Made by a program: the position numbers and the translations under genes. From Numida meleagris (lineage: Eukaryota > Chordata > Aves > Galliformes > Numididae), in the NCBI RefSeq assembly GCF_002078875.1, contig NC_034413.1:60632433-60696432 (forward strand): a stretch of 64,000 nt of DNA, in the 5' to 3' direction. This document shows positions 35,371 through 49,400 of the stretch, in pieces; positions within the stretch are counted from its first letter, which is position 1, and the number at the start of each line of letters is the position of its first letter. The notes beneath the pieces are model-generated. The model saw nothing but the letters and a program-made list of their open reading frames with translations, had not been told where the DNA came from and ran no database searches.

Positions 35371-38300
35371 CCAGCAGAAATGGGGGCTCAGCAGCAGGCT
35401 GCTCCTCGTCCCTTCTCCCCGAGAAGCCCTCCTTGTGCCCAGCTGCTGTCACAAGTCAGGCGGACAGCCAGAAAAGCACTCAGTACGTTGTGGATTTCTT
35501 TCCCTCCTCCATTTTCCCCCTCTCCATAACTGGGGCTTTTATCCTTTATAGACTTGTGTTTCTCAAGCAGTTCAGGGGCAGAGGAACCTATGTGATACAT
35601 TATGCTTGCTGGCTGCTGGAAAATACGGTGCCGGTGGAGCACCGAGCACGTATGTGCTGAGCTTTCATGTTGCGTGGTGCTGCATGTCCTTGCAGCTCCT
35701 TGGGTTGGGCCATCCAGCAGAATGCTAATAATGAGAAAACAGGAAAGAAAACATACAAATCTTATTTGTGTTTCTCGTTGGAGTCTAGAGAAATAATGAT
35801 AATAGCTTTTTATCCACTATGACTAAGGAGAGGTGGAAGGGAAGGGGGAAAAGCTGTCCCTGTGCATTGAACCAACAAACCCAACAAGGCAACAAGCTCA
35901 TTAAGCATCTCAGGGCCCAATTTAACAGTGCTGCCAAATACCATCAGCATGACACAGCACAGAAGGTCATCTGTAAGTTATATATCTGTGCAGCACAGTC
36001 GCAAAAAGCCAGATGGAAGGTGCTTTGGTTGGATGAAGACAGAGGTGTGTATGCTGTGCTCATGCACTGCTGCCATCATCTGCACATTGTGGGGGCTGAA
36101 GTTGGAGCTCAGCATTACTCTGAGCGTGAGCTCTATGCCAGCTCAGCCACATTTCCAGGTAGGAATTGGTTTGTGCCAGGCAGGCCGGAGCTTGGTGAGC
36201 ATGTGCCTGTCTGGGCTGACATGCCCACAGAGTCTGGTGAGATTTCCACTTGCCATCTGTCTGAATTCAGGCTCCTCACTCAGTTGGGGGCATAACATTC
36301 AGTCACTGCTGACCACTGACTGGCATTGGGCTTCTGGGAAAAAAGACTGACCACTCGTGATGAGATTTCCCACAGCTGGAGGCATTAGAAATAGGCAAGA
36401 TGTACTGTGTCCATTTCCCCTCGTGGTCAGACTCTAGATCCTTCTATGGCATTTATCTGATGGATCAAAAAGAAATTTCTTCCACATACCCTTGCCCATA
36501 TTGCTTCCAGTCTGCATGGAAGGAGGCAGAGTGCACAGAGAGATGCATTAAAGGAAGTCTCAGCAGTAGCTGGGGAGAATTGGGAGATATGCACAAATGA
36601 AGTGTGGTTTCCTAGTCAATAGAAATTAGGGGTCTGCTGCTGTGGGAATACGGAATGAATGCTGTGCATGCTCTTTCACTGCCTCTGTCAACATTCAAAA
36701 GGGGCTGACGCTTCCCATTGCATCCTTCACTTGTGTGTGCAGACTGCAGGTCCTCTGCATCAAGACTTAACTCTCACGAGGTGTGGGACTGACATCTCAC
36801 ACAGTGCCAGTTGTAACTGGTGCTTTTAGACATGGCTCTGGTGTTTCCTCACTTTAACCCCCGTGGTGGTACTTCTGTTGCAAATCAGGAAACTGTAGAA
36901 ATAAATCTCTTCCTCTCAAAGGTGTCTTGTTGTTCAAGCAGAGAGTTGCAATGCAAGAGATCTCTTTTGCTTTGCCACTGACTCGGTGTGGCTACAGGCA
37001 AGTCATTTCCTCTTTCTGGAGAAACTTCAGGTCTCTGAAAGCCAGAGAAGATTGTGTCTAACATGAAAAAGAGTTTGGGAGTGGAGCTGCTTGTGTAGTG
37101 GTTAAGTAAAGGAGTGTTTTGTTCTTAGTTTGTTGTATTTTATTACTTGTCACATCAAAGAATAAAATGGCAGACACCATCAGCAAAGGGGAAAATGTCT
37201 TTTGAGGAATAGTTAGTTCACTGAAAAATACGTTTTTGTGGAAGGAAATTATTTGAGAGCCTACCTATATTCAGTGAATTGTTTGGGCCAAAAATGAAAG
37301 GGAGAACTTTTTCGGGGAATGTTTTGCTCTGGCAGCCTCAGAATACAATGTGACACATTTTTTAGAAAATGATGTTTGTTTAAATCTGACAAATTATAGG
37401 GGAGGAAAGCAAGACATTTAATGGGCTTGGAGTGGAGAAAGGCCTGACGCTGACTGAAAAATCCTGTAAAAAAGAATTCTCAGATTGTCTTCTTGTGATT
37501 GGCATGTTTTATGGGTTGTGAGCCATTGTCTGAAGCTCCCAGGTCTTCAGCATAATAAATCTAGGCTGATGACAGGGCTCAGTAATCTTTTTCTTAACAC
37601 AGTTACTGGTTGCTGCTGCTCACAGCAATAAGGAGGAATTTGGTGTACACTTTGTAGTAGGAGTGCAGACAAGTATCAGCTACAGCTGCTCAGCTGGATG
37701 GGCGGTAGGACACTAAGTGACCCTTCAGAAGGTCTGCGCGCCTTGCTTTCCCTCTCAAGTAGAAACTGCTCAGCATCAGTCTCTACACATGTATGGTGAC
37801 ACCAGAGCTTTGTGTAACTTGAATAACCCTAGGAGAGAGACCCACTTTCTAAGACAAACAGTGCCAGATTGGAGCCTTTTCCATTTAAGATAAATTGTGT
37901 TGCATTCCTGCTGTGTTCTAAGCTGTTTGAGTTGCAGATAGATTGTCTTCTGGAAAAGCTCCTAATGTGCAAACCCTGTCTATCTGTTAATTTTGTAATG
38001 AGCCCTAAATCCCTGGAGAATGAGGGAGAAACTGCTGCAGCTCTTTCACAGGATCTCTGAGATGACTGCGAGATCCTTCTGTCGGGAAATTGTAGTTGTT
38101 CTCTTTTTTTTTCTTGAAATGGAGAGAGAGTGCTTTGTGACTAATTTGAGTGTGCTGATGAGGAAACGGAGGTGTCCTTCTGTAAGGACTTAATTATGCA
38201 TATTTAGGGACAAGAGTCTTAAAGTAATGGAAACCATGAATAATCTCATCTTCGAAGTCTGGGTCATCTGTCAAACTGTGGATGTCTGTGAAGAAGGAGT

Positions 38301-41300
38301 CTCTCCTGCCTTCTGGATTGTACTGCTCTATATCCCTGACACAGCAGCAGCAGTGATTCATGGTGAGGTCTGTGAATTGGGCTGCACATCTGTAACACTG
38401 CCAGTGTAGTGGGCAGATGCCAGGTTAGAGGAGCAAATGCCAGTCCTCTAGCTGGCCATGCAGTGGCACTGAAAGCAAAGCTAAATCCCAGATGTGAGCT
38501 CTCGCAAGGAGTGCGCTGGTTACAAATGAGGTGCTGGATGGGCTCTCTCACCTGTGCTGGGAAGACTGAGAGGAAAGGTGGAAGGAATTCGTCGAGTACA
38601 ATGTGCAGACCGCCAGGAGACCTGCTCAGCCCTGTGCTGTTTGGGAGATAGCTCTGCTAACCTGATTGCTCATGACGTGCTCCCTGTGTCCTAGTGTTTC
38701 ACCAAGGCTGTTACCAAGGAAAAGTTAGTGCCTTTGGTGCTAGCTTGGTTTGCCCTGCAGAAAGACAGAGAGTTCAGCTTTCCTTTCTGCAAGAGAGGTG
38801 TATTTTCATCTCTCTTTGTTCTCCCTCATCTATTCCATGAATGAGATGCTGACCTTGCTCATGAGCGTATCTGCGAAGTGCATGGAGAAGCAAAGAGAAG
38901 GCAAAGAGAAGCTTGAGGCAGAAATCTTGCTAAAAGGACATAGAAAGAAAGGAGTCTGCAGCAATAAAGGGTCTTACTGTAGCTACCGACACAGGCAAAG
39001 ATTGCCTGATGATCTCCTAAATTTCAGAATCTGCACAATGCAACAAGTGGTTTGGAGCTGGTGTACTTGAAGAGGATAAAATAGTTTTGCTCAGAAAATA
39101 CCTGCTGCGAGGTCAGCTTGGACTTGAAGAACCTCTCCCTGTCTCAGCTGATCTCCCCTAGCCACCAGGGTACGCATTTGTTTCTTTTCAGAAAGAATTT
39201 GAGTGAGATTGTGTTTTATTCCAAAATGGGATTTTTTCAAAGTTGCAGAAATGTTTGTTTGTTGGGAGCCCACCTCCTTCCCAGTACTTGTTTCAGCAGA
39301 GCAGACACAGGAGTGGGACACAGGACTTAGTGTGCAGCGTGTTCTCTCCTAATGGAGAAAGACAATTAAACCCTCAACTTAATAGCTTTCTCTACTTTCC
39401 AGGTAAGTTCTAATCGGGGAGCATTGCCCAGAAGATTTGCTGAAAATCTTGAAAAAACATGAATGCAAGTTTCCTTTCAATTTGTGTTAGGTATTATCAG
39501 TTCAGTAACTAGGCAAACACAGAGTAAGCCGAACCCCTGACCTCCTCAAATTTAATGATTCTCTCTGGATGAATTTGAGTTAAAATAATCTGCTGGCAAG
39601 GGAAGCCCCTGCTCTGCTTTGGATTTGCAAACCAAGCTTTATGAAAACAAGCAATGTCTCTAACCTTGTGCCCCTTTTCCAAGCATCATCTGCCCTGTTC
39701 TTGTACAGAATATCCAGCACTAGTATTACATCTATTCTCCTCCTGTGTGTAAGGACACAAAGAGGGGTGGACCAGAGCAGAAATATTGTGGATTGCCAGT
39801 TGGCTCAATTGTCAGGTAACACCAGATTGCCTGAGTTCGTGTGCAATATTATACAGGCTGTGTTTGCTGCAGTGTGGGATTATCATCTGCTCACATATCT
39901 TTGGTTGCCTCAAATCACTGTCCTTTCCTCAAGGTGTCTTTAAAGAATGTAGCTATTGCAACTAGACTGCCTCTATTTTTCCACCCTCTGAAGGAGAAAA
40001 TAGATGGATTTTGACTAGTGTGTTTGGCCTTTATATTGGTAGAGGAATCATAGGGCACTAGGTCTGCTATACAGATGTGCGTCCATTCTGCAGCACATGA
40101 CAGTATGATTCTGTGTCTACCACCTTTGCAGCAGTGAGGGGCTGAAGGTACAAGCAGAGCTGGAATAAAACTCTGTGGAGTCCTTTGGTATTACATAAGC
40201 AGCAGGCAGAGTCCCTGAGACAGGAAGGGAAAGAATCAAAGTGACTTAGATGATCCTAAAATACAACCCAAACATTCTGGGGCTGCGGAATGATTTTTCT
40301 TTCAAATTTATTACTAGCTCATCCTCTCTCACCAGGTGGGAAGGTACAGGCACAGACCAGCTCCTGCTGGTCACAGCCTCTCCTGCCTGTGCTTTACATC
40401 AGCATTCCCCTCACCTAGCAGGTATATTGCTTTCCTCCTCTGCTGTCTGGCTCTGATTGATACTGTCATTTGTGTATTGAAACAGCCAGAGCCTATAAAT
40501 CCTTCCAAACACCCTATTATTAAAAAGACATCTCACCTTCAACTTTGGGCTGGTGAGAAGGGCTCATTGCGCTTCTGTTTGTTAGCTGTGCTTATGCAGG
40601 CAGTGTCTCCTGGGGCCAGAGATTACTCTTGGATGTGTGGTGTAATAGGGTCAGTGAGCTGGCTGCGTACGTCAAGAGATGTCGAGGGCAGGCAGACCTC
40701 TCAAAGGCAGCAGCTTGCAGAAAGTGAGAATTTTACAGCTGCACTGGGAGGGTTGGTCACATGTGGTGGGCATTTGTGACTTCCAGGTGATACCAGCCCA
40801 GGGAATTGTTGTTTATTTCTTACCTATGGTAAAGATGGGCACAAAACCAGAAGCTCTCTTTAACCAGCGCTAAGGCTGACTCACTAAGGTACTGTGCCAT
40901 TCTGGGGACAGAAACAGCCAAGATGCACAAGGCAAACACTGCCTTGAACTGTTCAGAGGTTTCTCAGCCTGCTCCTTCCTGTGTCCCACAGATCCTGCGT
41001 CTGCAGGGAAGGCATGGACGAGCCATGCACCAAGCCTACAGAGCACACACAAATACTCCTCCAGTATGAGTCAGCTCTGTACAGATACGACACTATTGTT
41101 TATCTGCTCTACATCACCTCTGAAAGAAATAATGCTGAAGTATGAATGTCTCCCGCTGCCCAATTGGATGGAATCTTCCTGTGTTCTAGAGGTTTCTTCC
41201 TCATTTTTTATTATTTCTCCTCAGGCTGAAGGGTCTGGTTTAGGGCCAGCGTAATAACTATCATAACTTTGTCAGGCTGACACATCAGTATGGTGCCAAT

Positions 41301-43040
41301 CACAGTTATAGAGACCCTGGGACCACTTCATCACAGCCGCTTCACTCCAAGGCTTCTTTTAATCTGTCCTAATAAAATTTAAATGACAGTAGCTGTTCCA
41401 GTCATGAACCAAGAAAAGCCTCTCATATTATTTCTTCCCATTTTTTTCAGTGTTGGATTCTCCATTTTATATTGACTAATTTATATGTGAGAGCTGACAT
41501 CCTCTGGAGCCGGCAATGTGTTTCTGAAACAAGTGGCACTTCTCTTTAGTGCCTCTTTTCTTAGCAGATAGGCTGTTTTCAGAGCAGTATGGAAAACTGT
41601 ATAGTTGGGGCATTGCCACCCTCTTCAGAATCCAGGCTGAATTTTCTGCTGCTTATGGCTGGTTTTGACCAGGAACTGTTACTGAGAGTGGACATGGACT
41701 TGGCTGTCAGAGATGTGGCTCTCGGGTGGTGCTGAGAAGCCAGCCTGCCTTTCAGCCCCATGTTAAGTGAGAAGACCCAGCAGCTCCTATCATGCTTCTA
41801 CTTTTCTCCTCTCCTTGGAGGGAGATAGTAGAAGGAGAACTTTAAAAAATCTGCGCAGCCTTTTTACTTTAAATATGAGTGGCATTAGATGAGCTGTCTT
41901 GCTAGGAAAAGGCCTTGCACTGCAGGGAGAGGTAGGGCAGTTTGCAGTGGCTTTTAGATCCTGCAGGCTGCACAGTCTACAGACACAGACTTGCCTCTGA
42001 GAAAAAAAAACTTTGGCACTAAGAGTCAAGCCACAAAAGTCAGTTTCAGCCTTCCTGAAGTGTGAGGGGTCAGGGAGCTTTTTGGAGATCCTGTGGCTTG
42101 AACCTCAGTAAGAGCTATTTCTAGCACTGAACACACTAGGATTGGGATCGTGTCCATGTCTTTTTCTTATTTTTCATTTAACCCGTTGTTGGCTGCTGTG
42201 TTGTATTGCTTTTCAGATCAACTGGGAGCAACTGATCGTGACTGCAGTGAGTGGGAATGCATATAATTCCTGGTGGCTGCAAAACCCATCCTACTCCATC
42301 AAAACACCACACTCAGCTTAGTTCAAACAGATACTTTTCACCTGAAATGTTCATCTGTCTGCTCCTAGCAGAAAGCTGGAGAATGACCAGGGATATGAGG
42401 GTGGGATTTGAGGACTGCTGACCATTCTCCCCTCAGTTAATGTCTTCCCCAGGTATATCTGCACTGTTCTGGTAGACTAGCTCCAGCTACTGCACCAACA
42501 CAGCCCTTCCCTTTGACTTTAGGACTTTTTCTCCTTCCTTTTAGCAATTGGCCAGCTCACAGATGTAAGTTAAGGGCAGTGAATTATAATCAAAGCATTT
42601 TCCATCTCCATTCAGAATGCATGGCAGGGAAGGCGATATCAAAGGTTTTATTAATACTGAAGTGGTGAAATGTCACCATCTCTGTGGTACAAGCAAGACT
42701 TGATATACATGAGTATAATAGAGATCAGATTGAGACCCTCAGACTTCAGTGTCAAGGGCCTGCAGAAATGCGTTGCATTTTCTTCCCTGCTGATGAAAAT
42801 GAAGTCCTGGGGGAAATGAGTTGTTTGGTCTCATCTGAATTCTTTTTGGAGTAGTGTTGCCTTCAGAAACTCTAAGTAGCAATCTGTGCCTCTCTTCTTG
42901 TCAGTCTCAGCTGGAAAGACAAGGAAATGGATGGGCTGGGAACAACATTTCTGGCATCTCTCAGCCATCCGTGTTATCTCATTTAGCTACAAGAGGGATT
43001 GTTACTGGAAGCATCTGTTTGTCATGTCTGTGTGGAGAAA
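35371..43040. other. Intergenic, no gene recognised
   Basis: Ordinary AT-rich sequence. Open frames up to about 160 codons near 35.8-36.3 kb have no family signature. If the CpG patch to the left is a promoter, exons of its transcript may lie here, but I cannot assign any. Confidence 0.45.
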
Positions 43041-43048
43041 GAGGTAAC

Positions 43049-43233
43049 GTTTAGAAGACAGAGTATGCATCCAAATTTATCTTGCTTTTTAGGACAATTC
43101 CAAACAGACCAACTTGAAGGAAATGACATTTTTGGTTACATTTTAGAAGACAGAGCATGCATCCAAATCTGTTGCTTTTTAGGGCCAATTCTGAACAGAC
43201 CAACTTGAAGGAGATGACATTTTTGGTTACATT
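43049..43233 (+). repeat. About 91-bp tandem duplication
   Basis: Two direct copies, each from TTAGAAGACAGAG to TTTTTGGTTACATTT, the second beginning near 43141. They differ by a few substitutions and a one-base length difference in the middle, so the duplication is older than the 55-bp one in IQCB1. It lies just left of a CR1 3' end. Confidence 0.9.
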
Positions 43234-43296
43234 TCCTGACTTTATACAATATTCAGTATCCTTCCGTCAAGCTACATATTTCTGCATGAACATTTT

Positions 43297-43456
43297 GTTC
43301 AACCTGTCCAAGACCAGGTTGGATGGGGCTTTGGGCAACCTGATCTAGTGGGAGGTGCCTCTTCCCATGACAGGAGTGTTGGAACTGGATGGTCTTTAAG
43401 GTGCCTTCCAACACAAACCATTCTGATTTTGTGATTCTATGATTCTGTGATTCTAA
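43297..43456 (+). mobile_element. CR1 LINE 3' end, sense
   Basis: AGGTTGGATGGGGCTTTGGG, CCTGATCTAGTGGGAGGTGC, TTGGAACTGGATGGTCTTTA and terminal GATTCTATGATTCTGTGATT identify a 5'-truncated CR1 that keeps its tail. Confidence 0.93.
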
Positions 43457-46400
43457 CATAAAGGGAGGTAGCCTCGATCCTTTTGCCCATGAAGATTGCT
43501 TTGTTTTGATTGTAAGATAGCTGTTCTGGCTGCTGCTGCTGAGATAAGAAGGAAGACCCTGTATATGGGTGCTGGGTAGCTGGACAGACGTAGGCCACTT
43601 CATTCCCAGTGTCTCAGTGGTTCTCACCTGGTTTTTGTTGCAGGAATCTTCTGGGTTCCTTTTATCCCATGCCCCTTTTGTAAGACTGTCTGCCCTTCAA
43701 AGATCTTATGCTGTGGCAGGCAGTATAGTGACCAAGATGATTTCCTTTGGATGGATCATTCATGTTACTCCTGCCCTTGTTACTTGTGAGGATCCCTGCC
43801 TTTTCCTCTTCCCTGAGGTGTATGTCTCAATGGAAAAGCTGTAGATGATGTGGAACTGGTCATCGTCCACTATTTAACACATGAGCCCGAGCTCTGTCTC
43901 TGAAAAATAGGTAGGTTGAACAAGTCCCTTTCCTTTCCTGCACATCTGGTTTTCCTTTGAGACAAAATGTTCAAAAACACATCCCACAGGAGCAGCCTGC
44001 TTCATTAGGAATTGGGAAATACATTGCAGTCTGAGAATAGATTACTTCTGAGAGACACAAAGTGTTTCAGATTCCTTGGGAGCTGCTTCTTTCTGCCAGT
44101 AGGTGTTCTTGCCCCACTCTAAATTCCAAATCTGGCTCCCCATCTGTCTCCCCAGGGACAACCTTGTTATCACTAAGGGAGAAACAAAATGACATGTCTG
44201 ATACCATTTTCTTGCAGCAGAGAGTCTGAGTAGTTAGTTCAGGGGCTGTTTTCAGGGTGGACGAGGACCTTGCTTCTCATTTTCAAGAGACCAAATCCTT
44301 CTCAGCTGAATCTCATCCATCTAAAGATTGTACAAGGTGCCTAGAGCTTACTGGAGACTAATGCTACCCAAGGACACTTTCTCTTGTCTATAGCTTTTTG
44401 GTTGATCACTTAAGAAAGTAATGAACAGTCAGTTCTGAAGCCTTGCAAACATCTAAGGGGGTAACCAAGGCCCAAAGGGTTACAATAATTTCACTGACAT
44501 CCTTTTAAACCCCTTTCTTTTCTCTTGCTGCATTTTAAATCCTGTGCCTCACTGCTTGCATTTTAGCATGTGTTAGTTGGTTACAGTTTCTAGAGTAGAG
44601 CAACTAAAGTTCTGTTTAGGGGAGACTGGTGTATGAATCATTACCTGCAAGGCTTGCAGTCAAGTAGTGGGTTATAGTACTAATTAAGGTAAATGTCATA
44701 GCAAGAGCATGCTGACGTTGTTGGAATTAATGGCCCAGAGCATTACTACTTAGCACACCTTTTGAAGTTAATGGAATTGTATTAATTGGGATCTTGGAGG
44801 GACTGAGGGACATAGAGTACATCACTCCTGAGCAGCACCTCTGTTATTACATTAAGTCTGGAATAGCATCCAAGTTCTTGCTGCCATTTGTGCTCCTCTT
44901 GCACAGCCATTTCACAAATGGATGGCTCTGACGAGGCTCGGGGGAAGGTTGTTTGGTCCTAGGGTAGAAGGTGAAAAAGTCTGTTCCAGTTGCAGCTGCA
45001 GAGAGTCACTCTGCCTTCAGAAACCAGGGCTGAGAACTGCCAAACTGCCTCTGGCACAACCCTGAGGGAACAAGGAGGTAGGATCAAAAATATTCTGTGC
45101 TCTTTTCCCCGGGTCTGGTTCTGCACGTCATCCTCCCCTGCACTGAGCTTGTTCCAATGAACACAACCCAGGGTATTGCTACAAAGCACGATGTGAGAGC
45201 ATTAAAAAATAACGGTGTCTGTCAGAGATATTAAGTGCTTTGGGGTATTTGTCAGCTGCTGTAGCAGTGAGACCCATGCAGTGGTCAGACCTAAAGCCGA
45301 TAAAAAATTAATTTTGACATAGCAAAAATTGGTTCATGGAGGGCATCTGCTTTCTTTGGGAAACAAAACAAAACAGATGAGAAAACTGATGCTTTTCTCT
45401 GGAAAACCTAAACTCAAAACTTTTAATAGAATCCTTTGTGCAGTTGGGGAGAAGGAAAATAACAGCAGTTTTCTACTGAGAATTTTGATTCCAGACCAGA
45501 ATGTTCTCGTTTTCATCCAAATTTTCCACTGGGGGAAATAATTTTTAAGCAGCTCTCATACAAAGTAATTAACCACAGACAAAGAGTAGATGATTTCAGA
45601 AGAATAGGAACACATACAATCTCTAGATAATGACATTAAATCCGTTATGCACGGGGAATGGAAGTTATTATGGCAATATAGAGTGGCTGTGCTATTTTAT
45701 CTTTGTCCAGTTCAGATTTGAAAAAAAAGATACTTAGCTATAATATAACACTTTCTCTGTATTAAGAAGAGTGCAATTATTAATTGTCCTTCACATTACC
45801 AGGATGTAGGTTCACAATTACCACTGACTACATTTGCAGGCTTTCACATTATCTCCTGGGTTAACGCTGGGAAGTTTTGATAATTGCTTGAACTGATGAT
45901 GATTTGATGTCAACTTAATCTCCCTCTGCGTAGAAGCCGAAACAACAGCATGTCTGGGCTGGAGCTGCCCACATGGGAAGTTCCCTGTCAGCTCCATGCT
46001 GTCCTCTTTTCCTGTCTTAGACACCTTCGAGGCCTGACTATATCCAGAGCTCAACAAGTATGGTGCTGGTCTGCAGCTGGGCAGGAGCTGGAGCACATGA
46101 GCCCTAATTCTGCTACAAACATGCTACCTGATGTCAGCGCATCTCTTACTGCTGAGCATGCTGTACCACAGCCAGTAACTGGCTGCACGGAGCAGGCAGA
46201 GTTTGCCAGCAGAAAGCCCCTGTGTTCAGGACGACTTCTTTCAGGACTTCTTACTCTGACCTTTGCTTGCAGAACTGCTTTGCTCCCAAGCAAGCATGAA
46301 GTGCTCCTTGCTGTTTAAATCTATTGCTGTTCTGTTTGAATTGAAAGATTCCTCTGTTCCTCAGCGGAGTGTGTTGTAAAACAGTCAGTGACATTTGTTA

Positions 46401-49400
46401 AATGGAGAACACATAGGGCAAGGACTCCATCAGCTCTGAGGAGACAGTGAGTAATGGTTTCTTAATGTCTGAGAGCTTTAAAGCTACTATAATATTCTTC
46501 AAAGTCAAGATAGCTTGGTGGGGCCCTGCACTGCTATCCTGTGTTCAGGGGGAGGCCATTGCTGAGTGTGTAGTCACTCACCATACTTCAGCAGCAGCTA
46601 TGCAGAGATGAAGGAATTAGCTGCTGTGCAACATGCATCACAGAAGAGACAGATTTATTATTTACTTGCAAGCGTACCTGTACTACCCATCACTCAGCTT
46701 GTTATCCGTGCCTGCTAGACACTGCTATGCACTTCCAGTGGTGTCTACTCTGCCCTCTTTCTGACACAAATCAATATCCTAAGGCTCAGTGCGTTTTGGA
46801 AGGAGGTAGAAGATGCACGGCCTTCACTACAAAAGGGGGAGTGGAAGGGAAACGCTTGTCTGTGTTCAGATGGAAACCTGCAGTACAAGCTGGGTGAGGA
46901 TGTTCTTGTTTTGGATCCCTTAGGCCTCTTATCTTCATCCAAGGATTTCCTTTCGTGCCTTGGGCATAGTCTTCTCTAACTGACGACCACATGTGTGGAG
47001 GGCTTAGAAGAGAAGGCAGGGCTGCAGATACTTTTTGATTCTTGTATTTGGTCTCTCCCCACATATGCATAGTTCTCGAGCTAAGGAGATGAGGCTGTCC
47101 TGAACGCATTAGGACCTGCAAGTCTCTCCTCCAGCCATCATGACCTCTTCTCCCATGCACAGAACAGGGCTGAGCCAATCGACCTCATCTGTCACCAGTA
47201 TATGAAGATGCATATTAACACTATCTGAAACTTGGCTAACTACTGTGTGGTAATGAACTTCACATTTTTAGCTTCAGAGTCTCTGGGATAGACTGAAGCG
47301 GAGTGATAATTTATATCCTCAAACCTGTTATTTACAAGCAGTCATGTTCTTCATCTTCCTGTAGACAAATTGAAAGAGCTGTAAATTTGCCACATAGAGT
47401 CCCTTGAGTTAATGCTTATGGGAAATGTAATACAAAGCATTCATTTGTCCTGGAAAATTGAGCCTGAACAGTACTACCAAGGAAATAGGCGCAAAACCTG
47501 AAAATAGGTGAACACACTCTACATAGTCTTTACTATAAATAATTTACTGCCCATATAGACACAACAGAAGAAGCAGGAGGAAAATTAGGTCTCCTGAGTG
47601 GCAGTTCACCTTATTAATCACTGCCACTGGTGACTATTTAAGTACTAATTAAAGGCTAACTGTGGGTCATAAGAAATGAACCAGCTACCAGATAGGCATG
47701 ATAGCATTGGGCATTTATTCCCTTACTGATCATATAGACATGAAATCACACCCCCAGCTTTTAGCAAGAGTAGGACTATTGACATTTTAGAGTTGATCTG
47801 GAAAACAGCTCTGACTTGTTTCTAAGGAAAAAATCAAGTGTGTATGTATGTGGGAATACAGGCGTTACGTGAGATAAGGTACAAAGTGTGTGGGAAGTGA
47901 GGTCTTCGAATATTTGCACTTCTTTCTGGACGTCTTCATGAGGGCCGCGTTGTTTGGTAGAACTCACCCCACACAGAAACACTTGTAAGAGCAGAGACTG
48001 GTGAGGGACTGTTATTTTCCTTTGAAAACAAACTGGTGTTTTGACACCATAATTCCCCAGCACTTGTGGTTTGCCACCCAGAAACCTGAGTTTAAGGAAG
48101 AGGTGCAATTGCAGCTATTTCTGTACAATGTCTCGCTTCCCTGCAAGTTGCCCGGGCTTGAGTGGAGTTGTTAAGGACCCACAAGAAGGAATTGCCAGTT
48201 CTTCCATGGACTGCCTATGCAAAGGAAGAAGCCAAGCCTCTATAACAGCTTTGTGCCCCTGCTTCTCCTCTCCCACCTTCACAGTCCTGTTTCCTGTTGT
48301 GAGTGGAAAGCATCAAATACAGTGAATCCCAGTGTGCTGTGGCTGATGGGCAGAGCTACTGGCAGATTCCTGTAGTCCCGATCAGAGGCTAGGGCACGAG
48401 CCTTCCTGAAGTCCTACTTCTAAGGCTGCCATCCAAAACACATCTTTTCCTTCTGCTTGGCTGTTATCATGAATTAGGGGGAGAAGTCTTTACCCCTTTA
48501 TCCAGGGCTACATGACGGTAAGCAGATTGCCAATTCCTCCATGCTCTGCATCTGCCTTTTTTGCTGTGTATGTTTTTATCAGCCATCCCTAGGAACTCTG
48601 AAGTTCCCGATGAAGTGGGGCCTGATGGGGTCATGGCACCCATTGCGTAGTCCTGGGGCTGGCAAGGCATCTGCTTGCCCGGCTGTTCCTCCAATCCTGC
48701 TTGAGTATCTCAGTGCGGTGCTAATACAATAGGATCGTTGATACTGATCAAAATATGTCTTCCATTGTGGTTCTTTGCTAGCACTTCCGGATGTTTGAAA
48801 ATACCTTCCTTAGATCTGATGCTCTCTGACTGTTATCTTCATTTCCCTCACAGCAGCTAGGTGCATTTTCTCTTTTAAGTGAGTATTTCAGAAATCTGGA
48901 GGTGGTGAATGCTCTATATTTTCCAGAACCATTTCTATTACTGACTATACATTATCTAGCCCTTTCCCTACCAGAGATATAGACCCTCTCACAGCACTGG
49001 GCCCCTCCCTCTCTTCCCTGCAAAGAGGCAGGAGGAAAAAAATTGCTTCATAAATTCCCTTATTTCATCACCCGCTGACTCCAGTTTGCCTCTATGATTT
49101 TTACTGGAGTAATTGTCTTGTTTACTTTCTGTCTGGTGCAGCTTTGTCCACAGTGCCCTGTGCTTTCTGGGAGCCTCTCTGTAAGTCTGATACTCAATAT
49201 CTCTTTCTGGTTCCTTAATAATCCTCCTAACTCACTTCTCTTTGGTTTTATAGGTCTTCTGGTCCCCTTGCTAGGTAGTTCATATCTTTAATACAATTCT
49301 CTTTATTGCCTGTACTCCTCTTTACCTTCTGGCCTAAACACATTGCCCTCTAATGCCTTGGGTTTTGCTCCCGGTCTAGACTCTGTAATTAACACTGAGC

